The position numbers and the translations under genes are program-made. The notes beneath the pieces were generated by a model that searched no databases, had not been told where the DNA came from, and was given only the letters and a program-made list of their open reading frames with translations. Source: an uncultured Porphyromonadaceae bacterium (GTDB lineage Bacteria > Bacteroidota > Bacteroidia > Bacteroidales > Muribaculaceae). Taken from it: 64,000 nucleotides of DNA. Position 1 is the first letter of the stretch, and each line of letters starts with the position of its first letter. The stretch spans positions 1 through 64,000 of the forward strand of contig CANPGB010000017.1 of assembly GCA_947573485.1 (NCBI GenBank), in the 5' to 3' direction. This document shows positions 17,488 through 25,089 of this stretch, one piece after another.

Positions 17488-18354
17488 TCAACTGTCGCCC
17501 CAGTGGAGCTTGTCGCGGAGGATGTCGGCGAAGGTCTGGTTCTTGAGCTGCAGCACAAGCACCTTGAAAGGCGCGGGGGCGAGGGTCACGGGAGTATCGA
17601 CGTCGATGAGCGCCGAGCGGCCATCGAGGGCGAGCCGCACGTGGCGGGCACGACCCGAGGGCACTATGGTTATTGGCGTTGAGGCGCCCACCACGAGCGG
17701 CCTCATGGAGAGGGAGTGGGCGGCCACGGGTGAGATTATGCAGACATCGACGGTGGGCTCGACAATTGGGCCCCCGACAGAGAGGTTGTATGCCGTAGAG
17801 CCTGTCGATGTGCATATTATAAGGCCGTCGGCACGATAGTCGGCAAGGTGCGTATCGCCAAGGCAAACATTAGCCTGAATCATGGAGGCCGACTCCTCTT
17901 TTGTGAGGGCGACCTCGTTGAGGGCATAGCGGCCTATGGGCTGCGGGAGCTCGGGCGAGGTTACCTCAAGGAGGCTTCGACGCTCTATACGGAAACAGTC
18001 ATCGGCGAGGAGCTGCGGCAAGTCGCACAGTTGGTCGGCGGTTAGGGCGGCGAGGTAGCCGAGGTGGCCGGTGTTTACGCCCACTATAGGCAACTCCTTG
18101 TCGCCCACCCACATTGCAGTGCGCAGAAAGGTACCGTCGCCGCCGAGGCTCACGGCCATGTCGGCCTCGAAAGCGGGGCCGTCGACCACGGTAGAGACCA
18201 CGCTGAGAGAGCGGGGAATAAGCTCATATAGGTGGCGGTAGAGCTTGCGGTGCATCACCACCGAGTCGCCGCGGCGCCCCAGGAGCGCCAAGAAGGCTTC
18301 GAGCTGCGGCAGCACGGGGTGCTGGCGTTTGCTTCCGTAGATTGCGATTCTCAT
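17488..18354 (-). CDS. nadK: NAD kinase
   Basis: 288 residues. Phosphorylates NAD+ to NADP+ with ATP. The family motifs are GGDGTFLRTAMWV, VNTGHLGYLA and ADGLIICTSTGSTAYNLSVGGPIV. Its start overlaps the end of the ACT-like gene by 4 bases (ATGA), and the peptidase gene begins 5 bases after its stop, so ACT protein-nadK-peptidase-TPR form one transcription unit on the minus strand, divergent from pdxJ. Confidence 0.95.
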   Translation of the reverse strand: MRIAIYGSKRQHPVLPQLEAFLALLGRRGDSVVMHRKLYRHLYELIPRSLSVVSTVVDGPAFEADMAVSLGGDGTFLRTAMWVGDKELPIVGVNTGHLGYLAALTADQLCDLPQLLADDCFRIERRSLLEVTSPELPQPIGRYALNEVALTKEESASMIQANVCLGDTHLADYRADGLIICTSTGSTAYNLSVGGPIVEPTVDVCIISPVAAHSLSMRPLVVGASTPITIVPSGRARHVRLALDGRSALIDVDTPVTLAPAPFKVLVLQLKNQTFADILRDKLHWGDS

Positions 18355-18743
18355 ATCTCGAGGTATTTGAAAAGTTGGTCGATGCGCTCCCGCGAAATAT
18401 CGTCGGAAGCGTCGGCGTCGGTCTGGCAGCCGAGCACAGTGTAGCCGTAGCGCTCAAGCGAGCGGCTTATGGCTGTGGCGTTGCGCATGTTGACGCGCAC
18501 GTCGACGAGAACGGGGTATGGATTATCGGCAGCGTCGGCCTCGTCGTATGCCGAGGCATGAAAAGAGCCGCCTGCCGAAGTCACATTGAGGTTGAGCAGG
18601 TGAGCGTCGCAATCCTCCACGGCACGGGCTATGCGGGATGCCGAGTAATCGCTCCTGCGGCAGCCCACAATGAGGCGCGAGCAATCGTCTACCGGGGGGT
18701 AGAAATAGTCGTCGACGGGGAACTTATTATTATTTGCAGGCAA
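18351..18743 (-). CDS. Small ACT-like regulatory domain protein (CBS part absent)
   Basis: 130 residues with a TTG start at 18743; no ATG lies near. RLIVGCRRSDYSASRIARAVEDCDAHLLNLNV and PVLVDVRVNMRNATAISRSLERYGYTVLGC have the beta-alpha-beta pattern of an ACT domain. As I recall, the protein in this position upstream of nadK in Bacteroides carries an N-terminal CBS-domain pair followed by such an ACT-like domain and ends with a similar ERYDxLxxYLxI tail (here ERIDQLFKYLEI). Only the C-terminal half is present here. A small-molecule sensing role next to NAD kinase is inference. Confidence 0.6.
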   Translation of the reverse strand: MPANNNKFPVDDYFYPPVDDCSRLIVGCRRSDYSASRIARAVEDCDAHLLNLNVTSAGGSFHASAYDEADAADNPYPVLVDVRVNMRNATAISRSLERYGYTVLGCQTDADASDDISRERIDQLFKYLEI

Positions 18744-18747
18744 ATTC

Positions 18748-18779
18748 TTTCGTTATTTTATAATTTCTGACTATTTTTG
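18748..18779 (+). promoter_or_regulatory. pdxJ promoter
   Basis: TTTC at 18748-18751, 20 bases, TATTTTTG at 18772-18779 (full -7 match). Leader of about 78 bases to the pdxJ ATG. The minus-strand promoter of the divergent operon lies inside this leader. Confidence 0.65.
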
Positions 18780-18827
18780 CACTATCAAACATAAAGCGGC
18801 CCGACGGGCACGGTTTGATTGTAACTA

Positions 18828-18859
18828 CAAATATACGCACAATTCCCGGATTTCACAAT
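18828..18859 (-). promoter_or_regulatory. Promoter of the ACT protein-nadK operon
   Basis: On the minus strand ATTG (18859-18856), 20 bases, TATATTTG (18835-18828). The start point would be near 18821, so the 5' ends of the two divergent transcripts overlap by roughly 35 bases. Confidence 0.65.
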
Positions 18860-18863
18860 ATAA

Positions 18864-19595
18864 ATGACAAATCTCAGCGTTAATATAAACAAAATAGCCA
18901 CCCTGCGCAATGCCCGCGGCGAAAACAGGCCCGATGTAGAGGCTGTAGCCCTCGACATCGAAAGCTATGGTGCCGACGGTATCACGGTACACCCGCGCCC
19001 CGACGAAAGGCATATAAAGCGTGCCGATGTATATAAGCTCAGGCCTCTGCTGCGCAGCGAGTTCAACATCGAAGGCTATCCCGACCCCGAATTTATCGAC
19101 CTCGTGCTCAAGGTGCGCCCCACGCAGGTAACCCTGGTACCCGACGCCCCCGACGCCCTCACCTCGTCGTGCGGGTGGGACGTTGCCGCCAACCACGAGT
19201 TTCTCTCAGCGCTTGTGGAGCGCTTCAAAGACGCCGGCATCCGCACCTCGATTTTCGTCAACGCCGACCCCGAGGTAATCAAGGCGGCAGCCGCCACGGG
19301 CGCCGACCGTATAGAGCTCTACACCAAGCCTTATGCCGATGCCTATGCTGCCGACCCCGAGAAGGCCGTGGCACCTTTTGTTGAGGCGGCTCTCGCAGCC
19401 CGTCGCCTCGGGTTGGGCATAAACGCCGGTCACGACCTCTCGCTGGAAAACCTCGCCTTCTTTGCCCGCAAGATACCCTTCCTCAACGAAGTATCTATAG
19501 GCCACGCCCTAATTTGCGACGCCCTCTATCTCGGCCTCAAAGAGACTGTGAAGCAGTACAAGGCCGCTTTGAAGGAACAAAAAACAGAAAATTAA
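18864..19595 (+). CDS. pdxJ: Pyridoxine 5'-phosphate synthase
   Basis: 243 residues. Condenses 1-deoxyxylulose 5-phosphate with 3-amino-2-oxopropyl phosphate in vitamin B6 synthesis. Motifs seen are [94 protein letters not shown] and [13 protein letters not shown]. Length and start agree with the family. It leads the exbB-exbD-tonB genes by 28 bases, an arrangement known in Bacteroidales. Confidence 0.96.
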   Translation: MTNLSVNINKIATLRNARGENRPDVEAVALDIESYGADGITVHPRPDERHIKRADVYKLRPLLRSEFNIEGYPDPEFIDLVLKVRPTQVTLVPDAPDALTSSCGWDVAANHEFLSALVERFKDAGIRTSIFVNADPEVIKAAAATGADRIELYTKPYADAYAADPEKAVAPFVEAALAARRLGLGINAGHDLSLENLAFFARKIPFLNEVSIGHALICDALYLGLKETVKQYKAALKEQKTEN

Positions 19596-19623
19596 CAACT
19601 AACACCAAACATCCGCCCTACCG

Positions 19624-20241
19624 ATGTCTTTCTGGACCCTTTGCCTTCAAGGAGGCTGGACAATGATTCCGCTCGCACTGCTGCTCTTGCTGTGCATCTA
19701 CGTCTTTGCCGAGCGTTGCATAGTGATTTCCCGCGCAAGCCGCCACGACGATAACTTCATGAACCGAATCCGCGGCTATATCCACGAGGGCGAGACCGAA
19801 AGCGCCCTCAACCTCTGCGAGGCCACAAACACCCCCGCGGCACGGCTAATTGCCAAAGGCATCTCGCGCATAGGCCGCCCCATGAACGACGTGCTCGTGG
19901 CCATAGAAAACACCGGCAACCTTGAGATTGCATCGCTCAGCCGCGGGCTGCCCTGGCTCGCCACCACGGCCGCCGGTGCCCCCATGCTCGGCTTCCTCGG
20001 CACCGTTATAGGTATGGTAGAGGCCTTCTACGCCATAGCACAGGCAGGTTCGTCGGCTACAATCGACTCTTTTGCCTCGGGTATCTACTCGGCACTGGTA
20101 ACCACGGTAGCCGGTCTTGTGGTGGGTATCATAGCCCTCTTCGCCTACAACTACCTGGTGGCACGCATCAACAAAATAATGAACAGCCTTGAGGCCCGCA
20201 CCATGGACTTCATGGACCTCCTGAACGAACCCGCTTCCTGA
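19624..20241 (+). CDS. exbB: MotA/TolQ/ExbB proton channel protein
   Basis: 205 residues with three membrane spans: MIPLALLLLLCIYVFAERC (~15-33), PWLATTAAGAPMLGFLGTVIGMVEAF (~110-135) and SGIYSALVTTVAGLVVGIIALFAYN (~155-180). The GTVIGM and TTVAGLVVGI motifs are those of ExbB/TolQ. With ExbD it uses the proton gradient to energise TonB and thereby outer membrane transport. It is followed 2 bases later by exbD. Confidence 0.9.
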   Translation: MSFWTLCLQGGWTMIPLALLLLLCIYVFAERCIVISRASRHDDNFMNRIRGYIHEGETESALNLCEATNTPAARLIAKGISRIGRPMNDVLVAIENTGNLEIASLSRGLPWLATTAAGAPMLGFLGTVIGMVEAFYAIAQAGSSATIDSFASGIYSALVTTVAGLVVGIIALFAYNYLVARINKIMNSLEARTMDFMDLLNEPAS

Positions 20242-20243
20242 CC

Positions 20244-20714
20244 ATGGCTCTCAAAAGGCAACAAGACATGCTGGCCACCTTCTCAATGGCCTCGATGACC
20301 GACGTGGTGTTTCTGCTGCTGGTGTTCTTCATGGTGACTTCGGCTTTCGTTTTCCCCACAGCCCTTGAGATAGACCTGCCTCAGAGCTCGCAGCAGACGC
20401 CGCTGAAGCCCACCACCCGCGTGTTTATCGACGCCGAGGGCGCCTGCTATGTGGCAGCTCCCGAAGCCGACGAGCCCGTAGCCGTCAGCACCGACTCTCT
20501 GGCTCTGTTCATCGGCAACATCGCTCCTGCCGACTCGCTTGGCGCCGTGGCAGTATACGCCGACGCCGAGGTCAGCTACGGCAAGGTTGTGGACGTGCTC
20601 AACATCGGTGCCGACAACTCAATAAAAATGGTGCTCGCCACACGCCCGGCAAGCCCTGCAGACGCTGCCGCCCCTGCAGAGGCAGTAGAATCACAAGCCA
20701 CTGAGCAACAATGA
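20244..20714 (+). CDS. exbD: ExbD/TolR-family biopolymer transport protein
   Basis: 156 residues: a short cytoplasmic start, one membrane helix MTDVVFLLLVFFMVTSAFVF with the conserved protonatable Asp, then a periplasmic ExbD domain (LEIDLPQSSQQ, VFIDAEGACYVA, VAVYADAEVSYGKVVDVLNIGA). The Ala/Glu/Pro-rich tail extends beyond the domain. Only one ExbD is present, whereas many Bacteroidetes systems carry two. Its stop overlaps the tonB start by 4 bases. Confidence 0.9.
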   Translation: MALKRQQDMLATFSMASMTDVVFLLLVFFMVTSAFVFPTALEIDLPQSSQQTPLKPTTRVFIDAEGACYVAAPEADEPVAVSTDSLALFIGNIAPADSLGAVAVYADAEVSYGKVVDVLNIGADNSIKMVLATRPASPADAAAPAEAVESQATEQQ

Positions 20715-21511
20715 AATCGCCCCGCACCGCCGCTGCAATTATCACTGCCGCTGCGGCAGTGCTCATAGCCCTCCTTCTATGGCAGGGCAAGCTTGCCATA
20801 CACATGCAGCCGTGGCCGCCGGTATCGGCCAACCACACCGAGCTGGCCGAAATCGACGAGGAGTTTGTGGACCTTTTCGACCCGGCGCCCGTGCATGCCA
20901 ACCCCTCGCCTGCCTATACTCCCGAGCCAGCACACAACCGCTCTGAGGCCGCCGAGGCCGCAGGCAGCGACCTCAAAGATGCAGGCGCACAAGCGCCCGC
21001 CATGCCTGTGAAGACTTCGGAGCGTACATCGCCCGTAAAAGCGCCCAAGAAAGAAACTCCCAAGAAAAGCGGCCCAGACAAGAAGGCTCTCGCCGAAGCC
21101 GAGGCTCGGCGCAAAGCTCGCAAAGGCATAGCCGACGCTTTTAAGGAAACGCCCGCCGAGAACCCCGACAACACCCAAGCCAAGGGTGCGCAGAAAGGCG
21201 ACAGCGGCAGCCCCGACGGCGCCGCATCTGACCTCAACGGCACCGGCTCAGGAACCGTAGGCGGAGGGTGGATAATGCCCCGCTATGCCAAAGTGGAGGC
21301 TCGCCAGACGGGCAGCATAATACTGCAGGCCATAGTCGACGCCTCAGGCAAAGTCACATCTGTCGACCAGATAGGCGGCAAAGCTCCTGCAGCGGCAAAC
21401 CCCGCCTTGGTGGCCAAGTGCATCGCCGAGGTGCGCCGCCACAAGTTCACCCGTAACGACGACGATGCGCCCGCACGCTCGACGGCGCGCATAACCTACG
21501 TTTTCAAGTAA
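20711..21511 (+). CDS. tonB: TonB-like energy transducer
   Basis: 266 residues: an N-terminal membrane anchor (AAAIITAAAAVLIALLLW, ~6-23), a long Pro/Lys/Ala/Glu-rich periplasm-spanning linker (~45-170), then the TonB C-terminal domain (YAKVEARQTGSIILQAIVDASGKVTSVDQIGG ... AEVRRHKFTRNDDDAPARSTARITYVFK). It couples the ExbBD motor to SusC-like and siderophore receptors. It is the last gene of the pdxJ-exbB-exbD-tonB run; the palindrome-rich stretch follows. Confidence 0.88.
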   Translation: MKSPRTAAAIITAAAAVLIALLLWQGKLAIHMQPWPPVSANHTELAEIDEEFVDLFDPAPVHANPSPAYTPEPAHNRSEAAEAAGSDLKDAGAQAPAMPVKTSERTSPVKAPKKETPKKSGPDKKALAEAEARRKARKGIADAFKETPAENPDNTQAKGAQKGDSGSPDGAASDLNGTGSGTVGGGWIMPRYAKVEARQTGSIILQAIVDASGKVTSVDQIGGKAPAAANPALVAKCIAEVRRHKFTRNDDDAPARSTARITYVFK

Positions 21512-21634
21512 GGCGGTCTCTATCCATGCCTGAAATGGGGGCTGAAAAACGCCGAAATCCCTGAACTCGTACACCAAAGACGAAGACGTGCGCATATCTG
21601 GTATAACACTCTACCTCAGCGAGATTCATCTGCT

Positions 21635-21648
21635 CGTCCGTCAGGACG
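21635..21648. repeat. CGTCC-GTCA-GGACG palindrome (copy 1)
   Basis: Five-base perfect arms around GTCA; arms extend to TCGTCC/GGACGA. It abuts the left end of the 211-bp element. Confidence 0.7.
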
Positions 21649-21720
21649 ATGATTAATCCAGTAACCCCGCACGCCTCCGCTAAAGCTCCGGCGTACGGGG
21701 ACAGTACCACCTCTCGGCAT

Positions 21721-21738
21721 GGCGTCCGCATGGACGCC
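21721..21738. repeat. GGCGTCC-N4-GGACGCC palindrome (copy 2)
   Basis: Seven-base perfect arms around GCAT, inside the 211-bp element. Confidence 0.75.
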
Positions 21739-21774
21739 GATTAAGATGAGAATCAACGCCTTACGTTTTTAATC

Positions 21775-21792
21775 GGCGTCCTACCGGACGCC
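21775..21792. repeat. GGCGTCC-N4-GGACGCC palindrome (copy 3)
   Basis: Seven-base perfect arms around TACC, inside the 211-bp element; together with copy 2 it forms the central nested inverted pair. Confidence 0.75.
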
Positions 21793-21862
21793 CCGTATAT
21801 GATAGAACTAACCCCGCACGCCTCCGCTAAAGCTTCGGCGTACGGGGTTACTGGATTAATCT

Positions 21863-21878
21863 GCGTCCTGGCGGACGC
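21863..21878. repeat. GCGTCC-N4-GGACGC palindrome (copy 4)
   Basis: GCGTCCTGGCGGACGC, immediately after the right end of the 211-bp element. Confidence 0.75.
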
Positions 21879-21900
21879 CATGCCATATGGCCACTCTAAC

Positions 21901-21918
21901 AGCGTCCTGGCGGACGCT
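21901..21918. repeat. AGCGTCC-N4-GGACGCT palindrome (copy 5)
   Basis: The 16-base core is identical to copy 4 and it lies 22 bases further on. Confidence 0.75.
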
Positions 21919-22014
21919 TTACTGAGTATACAGGGCCTACGGATACAGAAACCGTCTAAGCGGTGGCTGCTTATTCATTCTCCGGGAGCAGGATGTGGTG
22001 CTTCCGGAGCTCGT

Positions 22015-24141
22015 TTACTCCTCCGGCTCTTCGTAATCTTTTGAGTTGCTCACGGGACGGGGACGTATCTTTTCGAACATCTGTTCTTCGGTGAACTCTT
22101 TGAGGGAGTCTTCTTCGCCATGTTCCTGCACCGATTTTATGTAGCTGACAAGGTTTGTCTGCTCGGTCTTGACAGCCGCCAAGCGCTGGTTCTCGGTATT
22201 GATACTGCCGGCGTCTTCTATGGTAAAGGGCTTAAATACCGTCTTGTAGTAGGCGTTCCATGTCTTGGCCACAGCGGGCAGCTTCTTGGTGAGCGCGTTA
22301 ATGTTGGTATTTTCCTCGGTAAGGTCGGAGCACAGGGAGGCATACTGCTCTGTAGCAGATGAAAGAGAGGTGAGTTCGTCGGCATAGGTCTGAATGATAG
22401 AGAGATTTCTGCCGTCGAATTTCTGAGAGGTAGCCGTCTTGAGGAAGTCTTTCATCGTCGATGACAGCACGGGAGCAGGTTTGAGTGATTTAATCGTCTG
22501 CTTGAACTGCTCAGCCGAAGCTTTGAGTCCGTCCATGACATCTGATACCACTATGGCATTCGGGCCCGGCTGGGTGGGGAGATTGATGAAGAAAGCGGTA
22601 GGAATCTTCACGTCGATGCCTCCGCCCTGCGTGCGGTCGGGAACGACAACGGTCGCAGGTTCAATCCAGGTCTTGCCTCCGTGGCTCAGGGTAAGATTGA
22701 CATTAAGTGTGTTATTCTCGACATCCAGACTGAGTATCTCACTGTCGACGAGCGGGCAGGCCGACATGCGGCGCAACACGTCATCGTCAACGCCATCAAA
22801 CACCCAGTCGATTTCTATCGGATTGGGCGCTCCCATGCGATATGCTTCCTGCCCCATGGCATTGGAGAGCTCGTAGGAACCCAGTCGGGCGTTGGGAGCC
22901 TTGCGGGCGCCGACCACGGCACCGGCGGCACAGTACCAGTTGTTTATCAACTCCTCCTCACGCCCGGTTAGTAAACGCTTGCGCTGTATGGCTTTGTTCA
23001 CCTTTTCGTCGAATTTGAGAAAGTATTCGAACTTCCAATCGTTGATACCTTGGACTATGGCATTGTGCATGGCGTAGTCGACATGAAAAACGCCGGGATG
23101 AGCGAGCCACTGGCTGTAATCGCTCCTGTAATGTTTGCGACCGGGGGGAATCACGCGACGCACCACCATCCACGATTTATCATCGCTGGCTATGCTCACC
23201 ACTTCCACTTCGTGCTCCCCGAAGAAGGCCATGAGACTGTCGTTTTGCGACATTGCTTTATTATATTCGCGGAGCGTGACAGCGCGTGGATTTATATTGA
23301 GGTCGTTCTGGCAGTAAGCGGCCCATTCGGGGCTTTCGGTGCCTCGGCCTTTATTATCTGTCCACCAGTCAATTTTAAATTTACTGCTCGTAACCTTGCG
23401 CGGGGCCGACATCTTGATACGGCCGTTAGAGGGGTTGTAGGAATAGGTCAGCGGGCCATATACATGGCCATTCGACTTCACTATATAGCCGCCGGTGGTC
23501 TGGCGCATTTCTCTTGTCTTACGACCCTTCTTGAAGAACATCGGGTCGAGAGGCTCTTGCGGCAGAAGTTCACGAGCAATACTTTCAATCTCGTTGCGCA
23601 CCTTTCCCGGGCGGAAATCCACAAAGGTATAAAGCTCGGGGGAATTAAACATATTCCATACCTCGAAACCTTTGCCGGTAAACCAACTCGAAGTTATCAT
23701 CCACCTTTGGTCAACCTTCTTGGGAGGAGTATATGGCTCGAGATTGCTCCACCAGCGGTATAAGCCGTAGTCGCCGTCGAGATAGCCTTCAACGGGAATA
23801 TATGTCTCGCCATCGTCATAGACGTCGGCAGTACCTATGTAGCGACGGCCGTCGGGATGCTCGAGGACAACGTAATGCGGACGCTCACTCTCATCAACCT
23901 GGCCCAGCATGGCAGTGTAGCCGATGGCATCGACATCGAGGAGCAGCTTGACTCCGTTTTTAAGCACTTTGACGCGCGGGGGATTGAAGTATTCTTTCTC
24001 AAAATACTTGCAGTAGAGAGAGTCGGGGATGCCTTTCCGCCGCAGTTGATTGGGCACAGAACTCTTGGGAATCTCCACATTGACTTCTGCAGCGGCTGAG
24101 AAGGCCACGATAAGTGACAGTAAGACAATTATTTTTCTCAT
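22015..24141 (-). CDS. Large exported protein of unknown function
   Basis: 708 residues with a signal peptide (MRKIIVLLSLIVAFSAAA). The mature N-terminal part is rich in Trp, Tyr and Gly with beta-strand character (YIPVEGYLDGDYGLYRWWSNLEPY, WFTGKGFEVWNMF). The middle has YCAAGAVVGARKAP and DWVFDGVDDDVLRRMSACP. The last ~200 residues are helical and may form a coiled coil. No catalytic motif or known domain was recognised. It is less GC-rich than its neighbours and has the palindromic repeat cluster just beyond its 3' end, which is compatible with acquired DNA. It is transcribed alone or with the 24213-25031 gene upstream. Confidence 0.6.
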   Translation of the reverse strand: MRKIIVLLSLIVAFSAAAEVNVEIPKSSVPNQLRRKGIPDSLYCKYFEKEYFNPPRVKVLKNGVKLLLDVDAIGYTAMLGQVDESERPHYVVLEHPDGRRYIGTADVYDDGETYIPVEGYLDGDYGLYRWWSNLEPYTPPKKVDQRWMITSSWFTGKGFEVWNMFNSPELYTFVDFRPGKVRNEIESIARELLPQEPLDPMFFKKGRKTREMRQTTGGYIVKSNGHVYGPLTYSYNPSNGRIKMSAPRKVTSSKFKIDWWTDNKGRGTESPEWAAYCQNDLNINPRAVTLREYNKAMSQNDSLMAFFGEHEVEVVSIASDDKSWMVVRRVIPPGRKHYRSDYSQWLAHPGVFHVDYAMHNAIVQGINDWKFEYFLKFDEKVNKAIQRKRLLTGREEELINNWYCAAGAVVGARKAPNARLGSYELSNAMGQEAYRMGAPNPIEIDWVFDGVDDDVLRRMSACPLVDSEILSLDVENNTLNVNLTLSHGGKTWIEPATVVVPDRTQGGGIDVKIPTAFFINLPTQPGPNAIVVSDVMDGLKASAEQFKQTIKSLKPAPVLSSTMKDFLKTATSQKFDGRNLSIIQTYADELTSLSSATEQYASLCSDLTEENTNINALTKKLPAVAKTWNAYYKTVFKPFTIEDAGSINTENQRLAAVKTEQTNLVSYIKSVQEHGEEDSLKEFTEEQMFEKIRPRPVSNSKDYEEPEE

Positions 24142-24212
24142 ATGGTATGATTGGTTTGATATAGACTAAAACTTATCGGGCCTCATCCCCGGCTCCGGGA
24201 GGCGTGCCCCCG

Positions 24213-25031
24213 TCAGCGCGCGTTCTTCACGCTTCCGCCCGTCTCGCTTTGGGAGGTGAGGGTTTCAACGCGACACTTCACGCTGCCTCCGGTCTCGGCA
24301 GTGGCTTTGCCTGATTTTGCGGCGACGCCCTCGGCTTTGACTGAGCCTGCCGTCTCGGCGTCGAAGCGCACCATATCGGCTTTACCGGCTGTGAAAACTA
24401 CCGAAGAAGCCGTCTCGGCATCGGCGCCGAGGGTAGCTGTTTCGATGTAAGCGACTTTTATAGAGGAGGCTGTTTCAGAGGAGAATGAGGCTTTATCGGA
24501 TACGAAGATGCTGTCGGCATTAATCTTTGCGGCAGTCTCGGCAGAGAAGTCGCAAGAGCCCTCGACAGTGAGGCGGTCGAAGCGGATAGAGGCGGCTGTC
24601 TCGGCGTCGTAGGAAGCGCGCCCTTTGACGGTCATCGGACCCGAAACGGTAACCGAAGAGGCTGTCTCGGCGTCGATTTCGGAGAGGTAAGGCACGGTAA
24701 CGCGGAGTGTGCATTTGAGGCGGTCGCGCGAGCGGAACTGGAGGTCGTCGTCGAAGCGCACTTTAAGCTCGCCATTAGAGGTGGTGACCTTGATGCGGTT
24801 GATGAGGTTGTCGGGAGCCTCGAGCACGGCAATACCCGTGGCGGGGCCTACGGTTACGTGCACGTCGACTATCGACGACGAGAGCTCGTTGAAGCTTCCG
24901 ACGTTAAACTGACGGGTAGTGAGATTGGTGCTGGGTTCTACCTTTTTGTTGCCTGCATACGCGGCAATGCTCACCACCGATGCTGCGATACAGATAGCGA
25001 GAAGTCCGAGGGGAAGAAAAAATTTTTTCAT
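24213..25031 (-). CDS. Head-GIN (DUF2807) putative adhesin with eight ET-S repeats
   Basis: 272 residues. Signal peptide or anchor FFLPLGLLAICIAASVVSIAAYA. From residue ~45, the chain follows the head-GIN/DUF2807 beta-helix pattern (DVHVTVGPATGIAVLEAPDNLINRIKV, GELKVRFDD, LRVTVPYLSEIDAETASS). The motif ET(A/G)xS/K-[VI] recurs eight times at residues 122, 144, 165, 186, 206, 226, 246 and 263, a spacing of 20-22 that shortens to 17, so each repeat is probably one turn of a beta-helix. It is exported to the periplasm or surface. Function of the family is unproven; it is often next to transport or sensing genes. Confidence 0.75.
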   Translation of the reverse strand: MKKFFLPLGLLAICIAASVVSIAAYAGNKKVEPSTNLTTRQFNVGSFNELSSSIVDVHVTVGPATGIAVLEAPDNLINRIKVTTSNGELKVRFDDDLQFRSRDRLKCTLRVTVPYLSEIDAETASSVTVSGPMTVKGRASYDAETAASIRFDRLTVEGSCDFSAETAAKINADSIFVSDKASFSSETASSIKVAYIETATLGADAETASSVVFTAGKADMVRFDAETAGSVKAEGVAAKSGKATAETGGSVKCRVETLTSQSETGGSVKNAR

Positions 25032-25089
25032 ATTCTTATAGATTGTGATTTTGGATTATGCCTATAAGACGCAGCGACAACACGAAATG

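Larger units (their letters stand above)
21651..21861. repeat. 211-bp MITE-like element with 19-bp perfect inverted ends
   Basis: The left end GATTAATCCAGTAACCCCG (21651-21669) is the exact reverse complement of the right end (21843-21861). Inside each end is a 36-base near-palindrome, CCCCGCACGCC...GGCGTACGGGG, at 21665-21700 and 21812-21847; these two copies are in direct orientation and differ at one base (GCTCCGG versus GCTTCGG). A third, nested perfect inverted pair, GGACGCCGATTAA (21732-21744) and its complement (21769-21781), lies in the centre. No target-site duplication is obvious. The element is too short to encode a transposase. Confidence 0.75.
21512..22014. other. Gene-free 500-base stretch filled with palindromic repeats
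   Basis: No convincing gene was found. Two short open frames (minus, 21504-21731; plus, 21799-22044) owe their length to the repeats themselves and share the stretch YGVTGLI or CGVTGLI because both read the same repeat. The region holds a 211-bp inverted-repeat element (21651-21861) and five CGTCC-N-GGACG palindromes, described separately. It lies between the convergent ends of tonB and the gene at 22015-24141. Confidence 0.75.

Noticed and set aside
17483-17866. N-terminal extension of the YgjP-like peptidase to 17866
   Set aside because: The extension is the opposite-frame shadow of nadK; the family start and the 5-base gap after nadK fit 17482.
21504-21731. Minus-strand 75-codon frame and the 81-codon plus frame at 21799-22044
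   Set aside because: Both run through the palindromic repeats, share the same repeat-coded words, and have no independent support. I have a faint memory of similar small frames in other Bacteroidales, so a conserved repeat is possible, but not a gene call.
21600-21950. CRISPR-like array
   Set aside because: The repeats are palindromes in unequal spacing and orientation without constant-length spacers; no cas genes are in the window.
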